NCBI GenBank assembly: GCA_002690375.1
Contig: NZEH01000010.1
Location: 2,171-7,559, forward strand
DNA: 5,389 nt
Source: Dehalococcoidales bacterium
GTDB lineage: Bacteria; Chloroflexota; Dehalococcoidia; Dehalococcoidales; ARS1013
Direction: 5' to 3'
The position numbers and the translations under genes were made by a program. The notes under the pieces were generated by a model. It did no database searches, had not been told where the DNA came from, and was given only the letters and a program-made list of their open reading frames with translations. Below, one piece after another: positions 1 to 5,389 of the stretch (position 1 is the first letter of the stretch; each line of letters starts with the position of its first letter).

Positions 1-84
1 AGGGAGGGAATAATCCAAACAGTGAATATCGGCCCGATGACCAAGCGGGCTATGGAGATTGAGCTAGCCAAGTCGATGAATTAA
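1..84 (+). CDS. C-terminal end of an unidentified protein (partial)
   Basis: Frame 1 is open from the left edge to a TAA at 82-84. It encodes 27 residues ending in MEIELAKSMN, a mixed charged and hydrophobic stretch that could be a C-terminal helix. I do not recognise the family and give no function. The stop lies 8 bases before a hairpin (93-129), which fits the end of a transcription unit converging on lgt. Caution: frame 3 is also open, from base 3 to a TGA at 60-62, and would give a Gly/Asn/Asp-rich tail (ending QAGYGD). The true frame therefore cannot be settled from 84 bases. Frame 1 is preferred because its codon third positions are GC-rich like neighbouring genes and its residue mix is more protein-like. 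Confidence 0.4.
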   Translation, partial: REGIIQTVNIGPMTKRAMEIELAKSMN

Positions 85-92
85 AAGTAGCT

Positions 93-129
93 GGCAACTA
101 TCGAAATAGCCCCTATTCTGATAGTTGCC
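93..129. terminator. Hairpin terminator shared by convergent genes
   Basis: GGCAACTATC (93-102) pairs perfectly with GATAGTTGCC (120-129). The stem continues with a G-T wobble (103/119), one mismatch (104/118) and four more A-T pairs (105-108 with 114-117), closing a 5-base loop (109-113). On the plus strand it is followed, after a short gap, by TTTT (137-140). On the minus strand it is followed by a run read as CTACTTTTAA. Both T-runs are short and offset by several bases, so termination may be partial. Its position between a plus-strand stop (84) and the minus-strand lgt stop (156) supports a two-way terminator role. Confidence 0.6.
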
Positions 130-155
130 TATGTCCTTTTCCCTTGGCAAAAATT

Positions 156-932
156 CTATTCCTCAGTCAGTGCGCTCTCTTTTTTTGCCCACCGCGTCCG
201 GCGAATAAGTAGGGGGATGGTGATGGCTAGCACTATTATAGCTATTACCTGAGCCTGTTGTAAGCCAAATAGAAACGGATCCTCAAGTCGCAGAAAATGC
301 GAGCCAAAGCGCCATAGGGAATAAAGGCTAAGATAGATGAGAAATAGCGAGCCATCAGGTTTTAGCCGCCCCCTTAATTTGAGTAAAACCCCAAATATTA
401 TGAGGAGATATATAATCTCATAAACCACCACCGGATGGGTTGCCCCTATACCGAAAGCAGGGTTATCAGGGTGAGTATAGACTACGCCCCATGGCAGAGA
501 AGTGGCTATCCCGGGATGGTAACCAGCTATGGTACAGCCTACCCTGCCTATAGCCTGACCCAGTAGGAGCACCGGTGCTATCAAATCAGCAAAATATCCA
601 AACTGGAAACGGCTGAACTCACTGTAAATCCAGATAGCTAAGGCGCCACCTAAAATGGCTCCATAAATAGCCAGGCCCTGGCCTCCAATTATAAGCCCCG
701 TGTTCTGGCTATAAAACTCCCATTTGTCTATAACATGTAGTAGCCTTGAAAAGACTATCGCCGAAGGAAGGCCAACCACCGCTGCTGTAAAAACGGTATC
801 ATAAGAGAGGTTAGCTCCCCTTTTGACCTGCACTACCATCCACAACACGCCCACCAAAATAGCCAGGGCAATCATAATGTTATACCATCCGACACTTAAG
901 AAGGCTACCGGATCTATACCTATCTCAATCAT
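156..932 (-). CDS. lgt: Prolipoprotein diacylglyceryl transferase (Lgt)
   Basis: A 258-residue polytopic membrane enzyme. Lgt transfers diacylglycerol from phosphatidylglycerol to the lipobox cysteine of prolipoproteins, the first step of lipoprotein maturation, at the cytoplasmic membrane. The sequence has about seven hydrophobic segments and Lgt landmarks in order. These are W16-Y17 (matching E. coli W25-Y26), GGQGLAIYGAILGG (83-96), GQAIGRVGC (125-133, with R130 matching essential R143), HPVVVYE (166-172, usually HPxQLYE) and YSLWRFGSHFLR (204-215, with R208 matching essential R239). Several positions differ from the E. coli enzyme: H103 is Y90, N146 is C133, and E243 is H212. The usual NGE after the arginine loop reads AGY. 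The start is ATG at 932, preceded by a strong GGGGAGG Shine-Dalgarno 4 bases away. Length is slightly short of E. coli Lgt (about 290). It follows the DUF503 gene by about 84 bases on the same strand and is probably cotranscribed. The family call is firm; full catalytic equivalence is inferred. Confidence 0.93.
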   Translation of the reverse strand: MIEIGIDPVAFLSVGWYNIMIALAILVGVLWMVVQVKRGANLSYDTVFTAAVVGLPSAIVFSRLLHVIDKWEFYSQNTGLIIGGQGLAIYGAILGGALAIWIYSEFSRFQFGYFADLIAPVLLLGQAIGRVGCTIAGYHPGIATSLPWGVVYTHPDNPAFGIGATHPVVVYEIIYLLIIFGVLLKLRGRLKPDGSLFLIYLSLYSLWRFGSHFLRLEDPFLFGLQQAQVIAIIVLAITIPLLIRRTRWAKKESALTEE

Positions 933-1016
933 CTCTCCTCCCCTAAATCAAAAATTTTAGCGGTAGACTGCGTCGTTAAGATGGCAAAAAGCTAAGGTAT
1001 CCACTACAGCCCCTTG

Positions 1017-1307
1017 CTAAAAAGATATAATCTCAGTATCATAGTCAAGCATTTCTATCTCAACCCGACTGTGAGTAATAAAATTAACTACCTTTGCCAA
1101 GATTTCATCGGTATAGCGCTTATCGTTACTGAGGCAACAAACCCCCAAAGTAGCCAGTTGCCACAACTCTTGGTCACTAACCTCGGCAACGCAAACATTG
1201 AATTTATTTCGAAGCTGTGTGGTAATGGATTTAAGTACCCGTCTCTTACCTTTAAGAGACAGATTCTCAGGTAGTCGAAGGCTAATCCGACATACGCCAA
1301 CATTCAT
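1017..1307 (-). CDS. DUF503 / YlxP-family small protein
   Basis: A 96-residue cytosolic protein, the usual size for DUF503 (Pfam PF04456), the family of B. subtilis YlxP. Recognisable family stretches are MNVGVCRISLRLP (1-13), SLKGKRRVLKSI (17-28), RNKFNVCVAEVSDQ (33-46) followed by ELWQLATLGV (47-56), SND (60-62) and the EMLDYDTEI end (85-93). The biochemical role is not established. YlxP genes commonly sit with infB/rbfA translation genes, which suggests a link to ribosomes or RNA. Start choice: ATG at 1307 matches where the family begins, but it has no clear Shine-Dalgarno. The frame remains open upstream with GTG at 1331 and TTG at 1328 and 1325, also without good ribosome sites, so a start 24 bases earlier (104 residues) is possible. 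A good minus-strand promoter lies at 1371-1399. The gene is first in a likely two-gene unit with lgt and divergent from rpsO. Confidence 0.88.
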   Translation of the reverse strand: MNVGVCRISLRLPENLSLKGKRRVLKSITTQLRNKFNVCVAEVSDQELWQLATLGVCCLSNDKRYTDEILAKVVNFITHSRVEIEMLDYDTEIISF

Positions 1308-1370
1308 GATATCTACAGCCGACAACAACACTGAACCAAGACCCAGTTTATACCTTTGCTAAGCTAGGTG

Positions 1371-1399
1371 AGTATACTTTATACAAATTATCAAGTCAA
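1371..1399 (-). promoter_or_regulatory. Sigma-70/A promoter for DUF503-lgt
   Basis: Read on the minus strand, a -35 box TTGACT (1399-1394) and a -10 box TATACT (1376-1371) are separated by exactly 17 bases. Each differs from consensus at one position. Transcription would start near 1364. That leaves a leader of about 33 bases to the GTG at 1331 or 57 bases to the ATG at 1307. It points into the DUF503 gene and is the only convincing promoter upstream of the DUF503-lgt pair. Confidence 0.72.
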
Positions 1400-1411
1400 G
1401 ACGCTCGTTTT

Positions 1412-1419
1412 AGACGTCT
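1412..1419. promoter_or_regulatory. 8-bp palindrome between the divergent promoters
   Basis: AGACGTCT is a perfect palindrome lying between the two -35 boxes, about 4 bases upstream of the plus-strand one (1424) and 12 bases from the minus-strand one (1399). Part of it (AGACG) is repeated directly at 1399-1403. The position would suit an operator acting on both promoters, but an 8-bp palindrome can occur by chance and I recognise no regulator for it. Confidence 0.25.
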
Positions 1420-1423
1420 CTAT

Positions 1424-1452
1424 TTTACAGTCATACCAACTTATGCTATAAT
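1424..1452 (+). promoter_or_regulatory. Strong extended -10 promoter for the rpsO operon
   Basis: A -35 box TTTACA (1424-1429), a 17-base spacer and a perfect TATAAT (1447-1452). The TG at 1444-1445 makes an extended -10 (TGCTATAAT). The expected start of transcription is near 1459, giving a leader of only about 26 bases before rpsO. There is no room in that leader for the folded autoregulatory structure known for E. coli rpsO. The strength fits a ribosomal protein gene, and the promoter probably drives rpsO-pnp-dapB-asd. Confidence 0.82.
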
Positions 1453-1474
1453 TTCCTAAACTAAAAGCAGTAAA

Positions 1475-1487
1475 GAGGTGAAACTTG
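1475..1487 (+). promoter_or_regulatory. Ribosome binding site and TTG start of rpsO
   Basis: GAGGTG (1475-1480) stands 4 bases before TTG (1485-1487). It fixes the start of rpsO at a TTG codon. No in-frame ATG lies close by that would keep the conserved N-terminal helix, so the rare start is well supported. Confidence 0.75.
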
Positions 1488-1748
1488 GAGCAGCAGAAAA
1501 AGGCGAGTATCATCGATGAGTTCAGTCTACGTGAAGGGGATAGCGGCTCAACTGAGGTTCAGGTAGCTCTTCTCACCGAAAGAATAAACCAATTAACCGC
1601 GCACATGGCGGCTAATAAACATGATTTTCATACTAAGCGCAGCCTCTTAAAGCTCGTTGGCCAAAGAAGACGGCTACTGACTTACCTAAACCGAAAGGAT
1701 ACAAGCCGCTACCAAAACTTGGTCAAGAGGCTCGGCCTACGTAAATAA
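1485..1748 (+). CDS. rpsO: 30S ribosomal protein S15
   Basis: An 87-residue protein, against 88-89 typical for the family. S15 binds the central domain of 16S rRNA early in 30S assembly and helps form an intersubunit bridge. Family hallmarks visible are GDSGSTEVQVALLTERI (18-34), HDFHTKRSLLKLVGQRRR (46-63), the LLTYL stretch (64-68) and the basic end LGLRK (83-87). It is rich in Lys and Arg, as expected for an rRNA-binding protein. Translation begins at TTG with a good upstream ribosome site. It is the first gene after a strong promoter and 32 bases upstream of pnp, the gene order found in most bacteria. Confidence 0.97.
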   Translation: MEQQKKASIIDEFSLREGDSGSTEVQVALLTERINQLTAHMAANKHDFHTKRSLLKLVGQRRRLLTYLNRKDTSRYQNLVKRLGLRK

Positions 1749-1768
1749 ATCCTCAAATAAAAGATAGT

Positions 1769-1783
1769 AAGGAGAAGTTATTG
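1769..1783 (+). promoter_or_regulatory. Ribosome binding site and TTG start of pnp
   Basis: AAGGAG (1769-1774) lies 6 bases before TTG (1781-1783). The protein from this TTG begins MAKSHSFETTVGDRKLVIETG, which matches the usual PNPase N-terminus, so TTG is the real start. The 32-base rpsO-pnp gap contains no hairpin of the kind processed by RNase III upstream of E. coli pnp. Confidence 0.75.
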
Positions 1784-3979
1784 GCAAAATCCCATTCTTT
1801 TGAGACCACAGTGGGTGATAGAAAACTCGTCATTGAGACGGGAAAGCTTGCTGGGCAAGCAAACGGAGCGGTAACTGTTCGCTATGGGGATACGGTGGTG
1901 CTGGTCACCGTTTGCTCAAGCAAAGAGCCACGGGAAGGGGTAGATTTCCTACCGCTAACCGTTGACTATGAAGAAAGACTATACGCCGCCGGCAAGATTC
2001 CGGGCGGCTTTATCAGAAGAGAGGGGCGCCCCAGCGAGGAAGCGACCTTGGCCTGCCGGCTTACCGACCGCCCGCTGCGTCCACTTTTGCCCAAGGAGTG
2101 GCGTAATGATATTCAGCTTGTGGTCACTGTCCTTTCCGTTGACCAAGAAAGTGACCCGGACATCCTATCTATTATTGGTAGCTCTGCTGTCTTATCAGTA
2201 TCGGACATACCATTTGATGGCCCGGTAAGTGCCATCCACATTGGCTACATTAATAATGAACTGGTATTAAACCCAACATTTGCCCAGCTTGAAGACAGCC
2301 AGCTTAACTTGGTGGTAGCCAGTACCAAAAAAGCGGTGGTAATGCTGGAAGCTGGAGCTCAAGAAGTCTCCGAGGAAATTGTTACCCAAGCGATCAAACT
2401 TGCTCATGAGGCAAACCAGGCTATTATTAGCCTCCAAGAGCAGCTCCAAGAGGACTGCGGCAAGCCCAAGGTGGCCGCCCCGGTTACCGAACTCAAAACC
2501 GAGCTAACATCAGCCGTCTCATCAGCTGTTAGTGGCCGGCTTCCCCAAGCGCTAAACCAACCGGATAAATCACAGCGAGAAGAGGCGCTATCTGAGCTAA
2601 AGAAAGAGCTTGGCGAGAACTTGAGCCAGTCTTTCTCCAAAGCAGATATTCTAGCCGCTTTTGATGGCCTGGTCAAAACTGAGGTAAGAAGCAGTATCTT
2701 AAGCAAGGGACGGCGTGTCAGTGGTCGTGGTTTAACAGAAATACGACCCATCAGCTGTGAAATAGGGATCTTGTCTCGTATCCATGGCTCAGCGCTATTT
2801 ACACGGGGTGAGACACAAGCGCTGACGCTTACTACTCTAGGCTCCGCTAGGGATGAGCAGAAACTTGATGGACTAGGACTGGAGGAGACCAGACGCTTCA
2901 TACACCACTACAACTTCTCCCCTTTCTCCGTCGGTGAGGTGAAACGCATTGGCACACCAAGCCGCCGTGAAATTGGGCATGGTGCTCTGGCGGCACGAGC
3001 CCTGAGGCCGGTAATACCTCCAGATGATACCTTTCCCTATACTATTCGCCTCGTCTCAGAAATCTTAAGTTCCAGTGGCAGTACCTCCATGGCCAGTGCC
3101 TGTGCTTCAAGCCTCTCCTTAATGGACGCTGGAGTGCCGATAAGCTCAGCCGTAGCCGGCATATCGCTGGGCTTGGTCACCGATGCTAATAACTATGCTA
3201 TCCTAACTGATATTGAGGGCTTTGAGGATAATTACGGGGATATGGACTACAAAGTAGCCGGTACAAGAGAGGGCATAACTGCCATTCAGCTGGATACCAA
3301 ACTCAAGGGCATAAGCCTTGAAATTCTGGAAAAGGCACTGTACCAGGGGCGCCAGGCCCGTTTGTCTATTCTAGAGATAATGCAACAGACCATCGGTGCC
3401 AGCCGTCCCGAAGTCAGTCACTATGCACCCAGAATGCATAAAATGACAATTGACCCTGATAAAATCGGCGCCGTAATCGGTAGCGGCGGCAAAACAATCA
3501 GGTCAATCATCGAAGAAACCAAGACAACAATAGATGTTTCCAATGATGGTAGTGTAATGATTGGCGCCGTTGATGCTGAAGCTGCCGACAAAGCCATCAA
3601 AATCATCGAAGACCTGACCAAAGATGTAGAAATTGGCGCTATCTATACCGGCAAGGTGGTCCGGCTGATGACCTTCGGTGCTTTTGTAGAAATCCTACCC
3701 GGCAAAGATGGATTGGTGCACATCAGTGAACTGGCTGATTATCGAGTGGAGCGGGTTGATGATATAGTTAAGGTGGGTGATGAGGTTACAGTTAAGGTAA
3801 TTGGCATTGATAGTCAAGGCAGAATAAATTTATCACGGCGAGTTTCATCTGAAAACCACTCTCAACCATCCGGCACCAAGGCAAGCGATTCATTATCCGC
3901 TGACTACCCATTCCGAAGCCAACGTGATAGGTCTTCCCCACAGCGTTCTCGCCCCCCAATAAACAGGCAGCGCCACTAG
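1781..3979 (+). CDS. pnp: Polynucleotide phosphorylase (PNPase)
   Basis: A 732-residue 3'-5' exoribonuclease that degrades RNA using phosphate and releases nucleoside diphosphates. It works as a homotrimer in RNA turnover. Domains: first RNase PH-like core (about 5-215, with GGFIRREGRPSEEATL at 75-90); an all-helical linker (about 240-315); second RNase PH core (about 320-545); KH domain (about 552-615, GSGG loop at 567-570); and S1 domain (about 617-687). The active-site landmarks are present: ALFTRGETQALTL (338-350), the phosphate-binding SSGSTSMAS (431-439), and D483, D489 and K491 in EDNYGDMDYK, matching E. coli D486, D492 and K494. After S1 comes a 45-residue tail (688-732) rich in Ser, Arg, Gln and Pro and probably disordered. 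The core looks complete and active. It is the second gene of the operon, and dapB follows after 19 bases. Confidence 0.98.
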   Translation: MAKSHSFETTVGDRKLVIETGKLAGQANGAVTVRYGDTVVLVTVCSSKEPREGVDFLPLTVDYEERLYAAGKIPGGFIRREGRPSEEATLACRLTDRPLRPLLPKEWRNDIQLVVTVLSVDQESDPDILSIIGSSAVLSVSDIPFDGPVSAIHIGYINNELVLNPTFAQLEDSQLNLVVASTKKAVVMLEAGAQEVSEEIVTQAIKLAHEANQAIISLQEQLQEDCGKPKVAAPVTELKTELTSAVSSAVSGRLPQALNQPDKSQREEALSELKKELGENLSQSFSKADILAAFDGLVKTEVRSSILSKGRRVSGRGLTEIRPISCEIGILSRIHGSALFTRGETQALTLTTLGSARDEQKLDGLGLEETRRFIHHYNFSPFSVGEVKRIGTPSRREIGHGALAARALRPVIPPDDTFPYTIRLVSEILSSSGSTSMASACASSLSLMDAGVPISSAVAGISLGLVTDANNYAILTDIEGFEDNYGDMDYKVAGTREGITAIQLDTKLKGISLEILEKALYQGRQARLSILEIMQQTIGASRPEVSHYAPRMHKMTIDPDKIGAVIGSGGKTIRSIIEETKTTIDVSNDGSVMIGAVDAEAADKAIKIIEDLTKDVEIGAIYTGKVVRLMTFGAFVEILPGKDGLVHISELADYRVERVDDIVKVGDEVTVKVIGIDSQGRINLSRRVSSENHSQPSGTKASDSLSADYPFRSQRDRSSPQRSRPPINRQRH

Positions 3980-3998
3980 GGAAGTAGAGGACAAAACC

Positions 3999-4793
3999 AT
4001 GAAGCCAATAAGGGTGGTAGTTCACGGTGCGCAGGGCAAAATGGGACGGGAGGTAATCCGAGCGGTATGGCGTGAACCGGGAATGGATTTGGTAGGCGCT
4101 ATAGAGCTTAATCCTGCCGATGATTCCTTATCACTTCCCAATAGTTCAACTACAGTTCCCTTCTCTTCAGACCTAGCAAATATTCTTGAGCGCTGCCAGC
4201 CTGATGTGATGATAGACTTTACCACCGCTTTAGCCACCATGTCGATAGCACGCACCGCCACTTCCAGAGGGGTTAACCTAGTCATCGGCACTACCGGACT
4301 AACTACCAAAGACATTAACGAGATAGACCACTTGGCAACGACGAATAAGGTTGGGGCGATAATAGCACCCAACTTTGCCCTTGGGGCAATCCTCCTAATA
4401 CACCTAGCCAAGATTGCTGCTAAATATTTTGACCACGCCGAGATTATAGAGTTACACCACCATCTAAAAGCTGATGCCCCTTCGGGAACCGCCATAGCTA
4501 CTGCCAAGGCTATGGCAGCAGCCAGAAGCAAGCCATTTAGCCGACCACCACAACTCAAAAACCAATCCGATAGCCGGGGGCAGCAAGTAGAAGGTATCAC
4601 TGTACATAGTGTACGCCTGCCCGGTATTGTAGCCCGTCAGGAGATACTCCTCGGTGAAGTGGGACAGACACTGAGTCTGAAACATGATGCTATCAGTAGA
4701 GAATGCTATATGCCAGGTGTTATATTAGCCACTAAAGAAGTGATAAAACTTAAAGGGTTGGTCTATGGGCTTGATTCTCTACTCGAGTTATAG
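3999..4793 (+). CDS. dapB: 4-hydroxy-tetrahydrodipicolinate reductase (DapB)
   Basis: A 264-residue cytosolic enzyme of normal family length. It reduces the DapA product with NAD(P)H to tetrahydrodipicolinate, on the path to diaminopimelate and lysine. N-terminal nucleotide-binding fold: GAQGKMG (10-16), DFT (73-75) and IGTTG (97-101). Then come APNFALGA (123-130) and the catalytic signature ELHHHLKADAPSGTA (151-165). In that signature H153 and K157 match the E. coli catalytic H159 and K163, and PSGT (161-164) binds substrate. The C-terminal part (about 200-264) returns to the nucleotide-binding domain. The ATG start has a GAGG site (3987-3990) 8 bases upstream. It lies 19 bases after pnp and 9 before asd, so it is cotranscribed and probably translationally coupled to asd. 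No key residue is missing. Confidence 0.97.
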   Translation: MKPIRVVVHGAQGKMGREVIRAVWREPGMDLVGAIELNPADDSLSLPNSSTTVPFSSDLANILERCQPDVMIDFTTALATMSIARTATSRGVNLVIGTTGLTTKDINEIDHLATTNKVGAIIAPNFALGAILLIHLAKIAAKYFDHAEIIELHHHLKADAPSGTAIATAKAMAAARSKPFSRPPQLKNQSDSRGQQVEGITVHSVRLPGIVARQEILLGEVGQTLSLKHDAISRECYMPGVILATKEVIKLKGLVYGLDSLLEL

Positions 4794-4805
4794 GAGGTAA
4801 TAATG
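4792..4805 (+). promoter_or_regulatory. Consensus ribosome binding site of asd overlapping the dapB stop
   Basis: AGGAGGT (4792-4798) is the strongest Shine-Dalgarno on the plus strand here and stands 4 bases before the asd ATG (4803-4805). Its first two bases are part of the dapB TAG stop (4791-4793), so ribosomes ending dapB stop on the asd initiation site. This supports coupled translation of the two enzymes. Confidence 0.8.
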
Positions 4806-5389
4806 CCTGGCTATAGGCTAGCTATAGTTGGTGCCACTGGGCTGGTGGGACAGGAATTTATTAAGATCCTAGAGCAGCGCCGCTTCCCCATAGAATCAAT
4901 CCGGCTTTTAACTTCAGACCGCTCAGCAGGTAAGAAACTTTTTGTCTCCCATCAGGAAACTTTGGTTGAGGAGACTACTCCTGAGTCATTCAAAGATATA
5001 GATATTGCTCTTTTCTCCGCTGGCACCGAAGTTAGCCGCCACTTCTCACCTATAGCTAGTTACTCAGGAGCAGTAGTCGTTGATAATAGCTCGGCATTCA
5101 GAATGGACCCTCATGTCCCCCTAGTGGTACCGGAGATTAACCCGGAAGATATAAGGCATCACAAGGGAATTATAGCTAATCCCAATTGCTCTACTATTCA
5201 AATGGTAATGGCGCTATATCCACTACACAAGGCTAGTACCATCGAACGGATTATTGTTACCACTTTCCAGTCAGTATCAGGCACAGGTGCCGCCGCAATA
5301 GATGAGCTAACAACGCAGTCCAAGCAACTGCTGGATGGACAAGCTGTCGCCCCTCATGTCTACCCACACCAGATAGCCTTTAACGCATT
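4803..5389 (+). CDS. asd: Aspartate-semialdehyde dehydrogenase (partial, runs off the right edge)
   Basis: The first 195 residues are present; the rest lies outside the window. Asd converts aspartyl phosphate to aspartate semialdehyde with NADPH, the branch point to lysine/diaminopimelate and to threonine/methionine. Visible features are the NADP-binding GATGLVG (10-16), ALFSAGTEVSR (in the 70s-80s), VVDNSSAFRMD (about 95-105), VVPEIN (about 110-115), and NPNCST with the catalytic cysteine at residue 129 (codon 5187-5189). The substrate-side TTFQSVSGTGAAA follows, and then PHQIAFNA just before the edge, where the family continues with IPQID-like residues. The spacing of these motifs matches the bacterial Asd type found in Gram-positives. 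The frame is intact with no internal stop. ATG follows an ideal ribosome site that overlaps the dapB stop. By operon logic dapA is a likely next gene, but it is not visible. Confidence 0.96.
   Translation, partial: MPGYRLAIVGATGLVGQEFIKILEQRRFPIESIRLLTSDRSAGKKLFVSHQETLVEETTPESFKDIDIALFSAGTEVSRHFSPIASYSGAVVVDNSSAFRMDPHVPLVVPEINPEDIRHHKGIIANPNCSTIQMVMALYPLHKASTIERIIVTTFQSVSGTGAAAIDELTTQSKQLLDGQAVAPHVYPHQIAFNA

Noticed and set aside
933..1016. Possible separate promoter for lgt in the DUF503-lgt gap
   Set aside because: A TTGCCA and a TAAAAT can be found on the minus strand, but they are about 22 bases apart, well outside the normal spacing. Read-through from the DUF503 promoter is simpler.
1014..1274. 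Plus-strand open frame of 86 codons opposite DUF503
   Set aside because: It is antisense to a gene with a clear family match, has no family resemblance itself and no convincing ribosome site.
1459..1484. S15-binding autoregulatory structure in the rpsO leader
   Set aside because: The predicted leader is about 26 bases and holds little more than the Shine-Dalgarno; no pseudoknot or three-way junction can be drawn within it.
2404..2901. Minus-strand open frame of 165 codons inside pnp
   Set aside because: Ser-rich low-quality translation lying opposite the conserved PNPase core; a shadow of pnp codon usage.
3980..3998. Terminator or RNA element between pnp and dapB
   Set aside because: The 19-base gap has no inverted repeat and no T-run; it holds only a ribosome site.
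4022..4600. Minus-strand open frame of 192 codons inside dapB
   Set aside because: It is fully antisense to an intact dapB with catalytic motifs, and its product has no recognisable domain.
4602..4614. Inverted repeat GTACA-TAG-TGTAC
   Set aside because: Only 5-bp arms, located in the middle of the dapB coding region; best explained by chance.

Overview
This is an ordinary bacterial housekeeping region of moderate GC content. It carries five complete or near-complete, recognisable genes, one unfinished gene at the right edge and the tail of another at the left edge. The combination DUF503/lgt divergent from rpsO-pnp-dapB-asd, the Lgt sequence type and the protein variants fit an uncultured Chloroflexota bacterium of the Dehalococcoidia type. 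That placement is an inference from gene order and sequence flavour, not the result of a search. I see no mobile element, CRISPR array, tRNA or rRNA gene, and no sign of recent transfer.

Layout: (1) Positions 1-84 hold the end of a plus-strand gene I cannot identify. It meets lgt tail to tail across a hairpin (93-129) that can serve as a terminator for both strands. (2) The minus strand carries a DUF503/YlxP-family gene followed by lgt (prolipoprotein diacylglyceryl transferase), probably one transcript read from about 1364 down to 156. (3) The spacer 1308-1484 contains two strong sigma-70/sigma-A type promoters pointing away from each other. The minus one is TTGACT-17-TATACT and the plus one is TTTACA-17-TATAAT with an extended -10 TG. 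A perfect 8-bp palindrome lies between their -35 boxes. (4) The plus-strand operon runs rpsO (ribosomal protein S15), pnp (polynucleotide phosphorylase), dapB (dihydrodipicolinate reductase) and asd (aspartate-semialdehyde dehydrogenase, cut by the window end). Its gaps are 32, 19 and 9 bases with no terminator between genes.

How the genes work together: rpsO and pnp are the classic pair of a 30S ribosomal protein with a 3'-5' RNA-degrading enzyme. asd and dapB belong to the aspartate pathway to diaminopimelate and lysine: Asd makes aspartate semialdehyde, DapA condenses it with pyruvate, and DapB reduces the product. The missing dapA is the gene to expect just past the right edge. In Bacillus subtilis the ylxP gene lies in the nusA-infB-rbfA-truB-ribC-rpsO-pnpA cluster, with asd-dapG-dapA a few genes further on. 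This window therefore looks like a condensed and partly inverted version of an old gene neighbourhood. Nothing here amounts to an undescribed system. The points most worth a second look are the divergent Lgt active-site signature, the inverted YlxP neighbour and the compact divergent promoter region.
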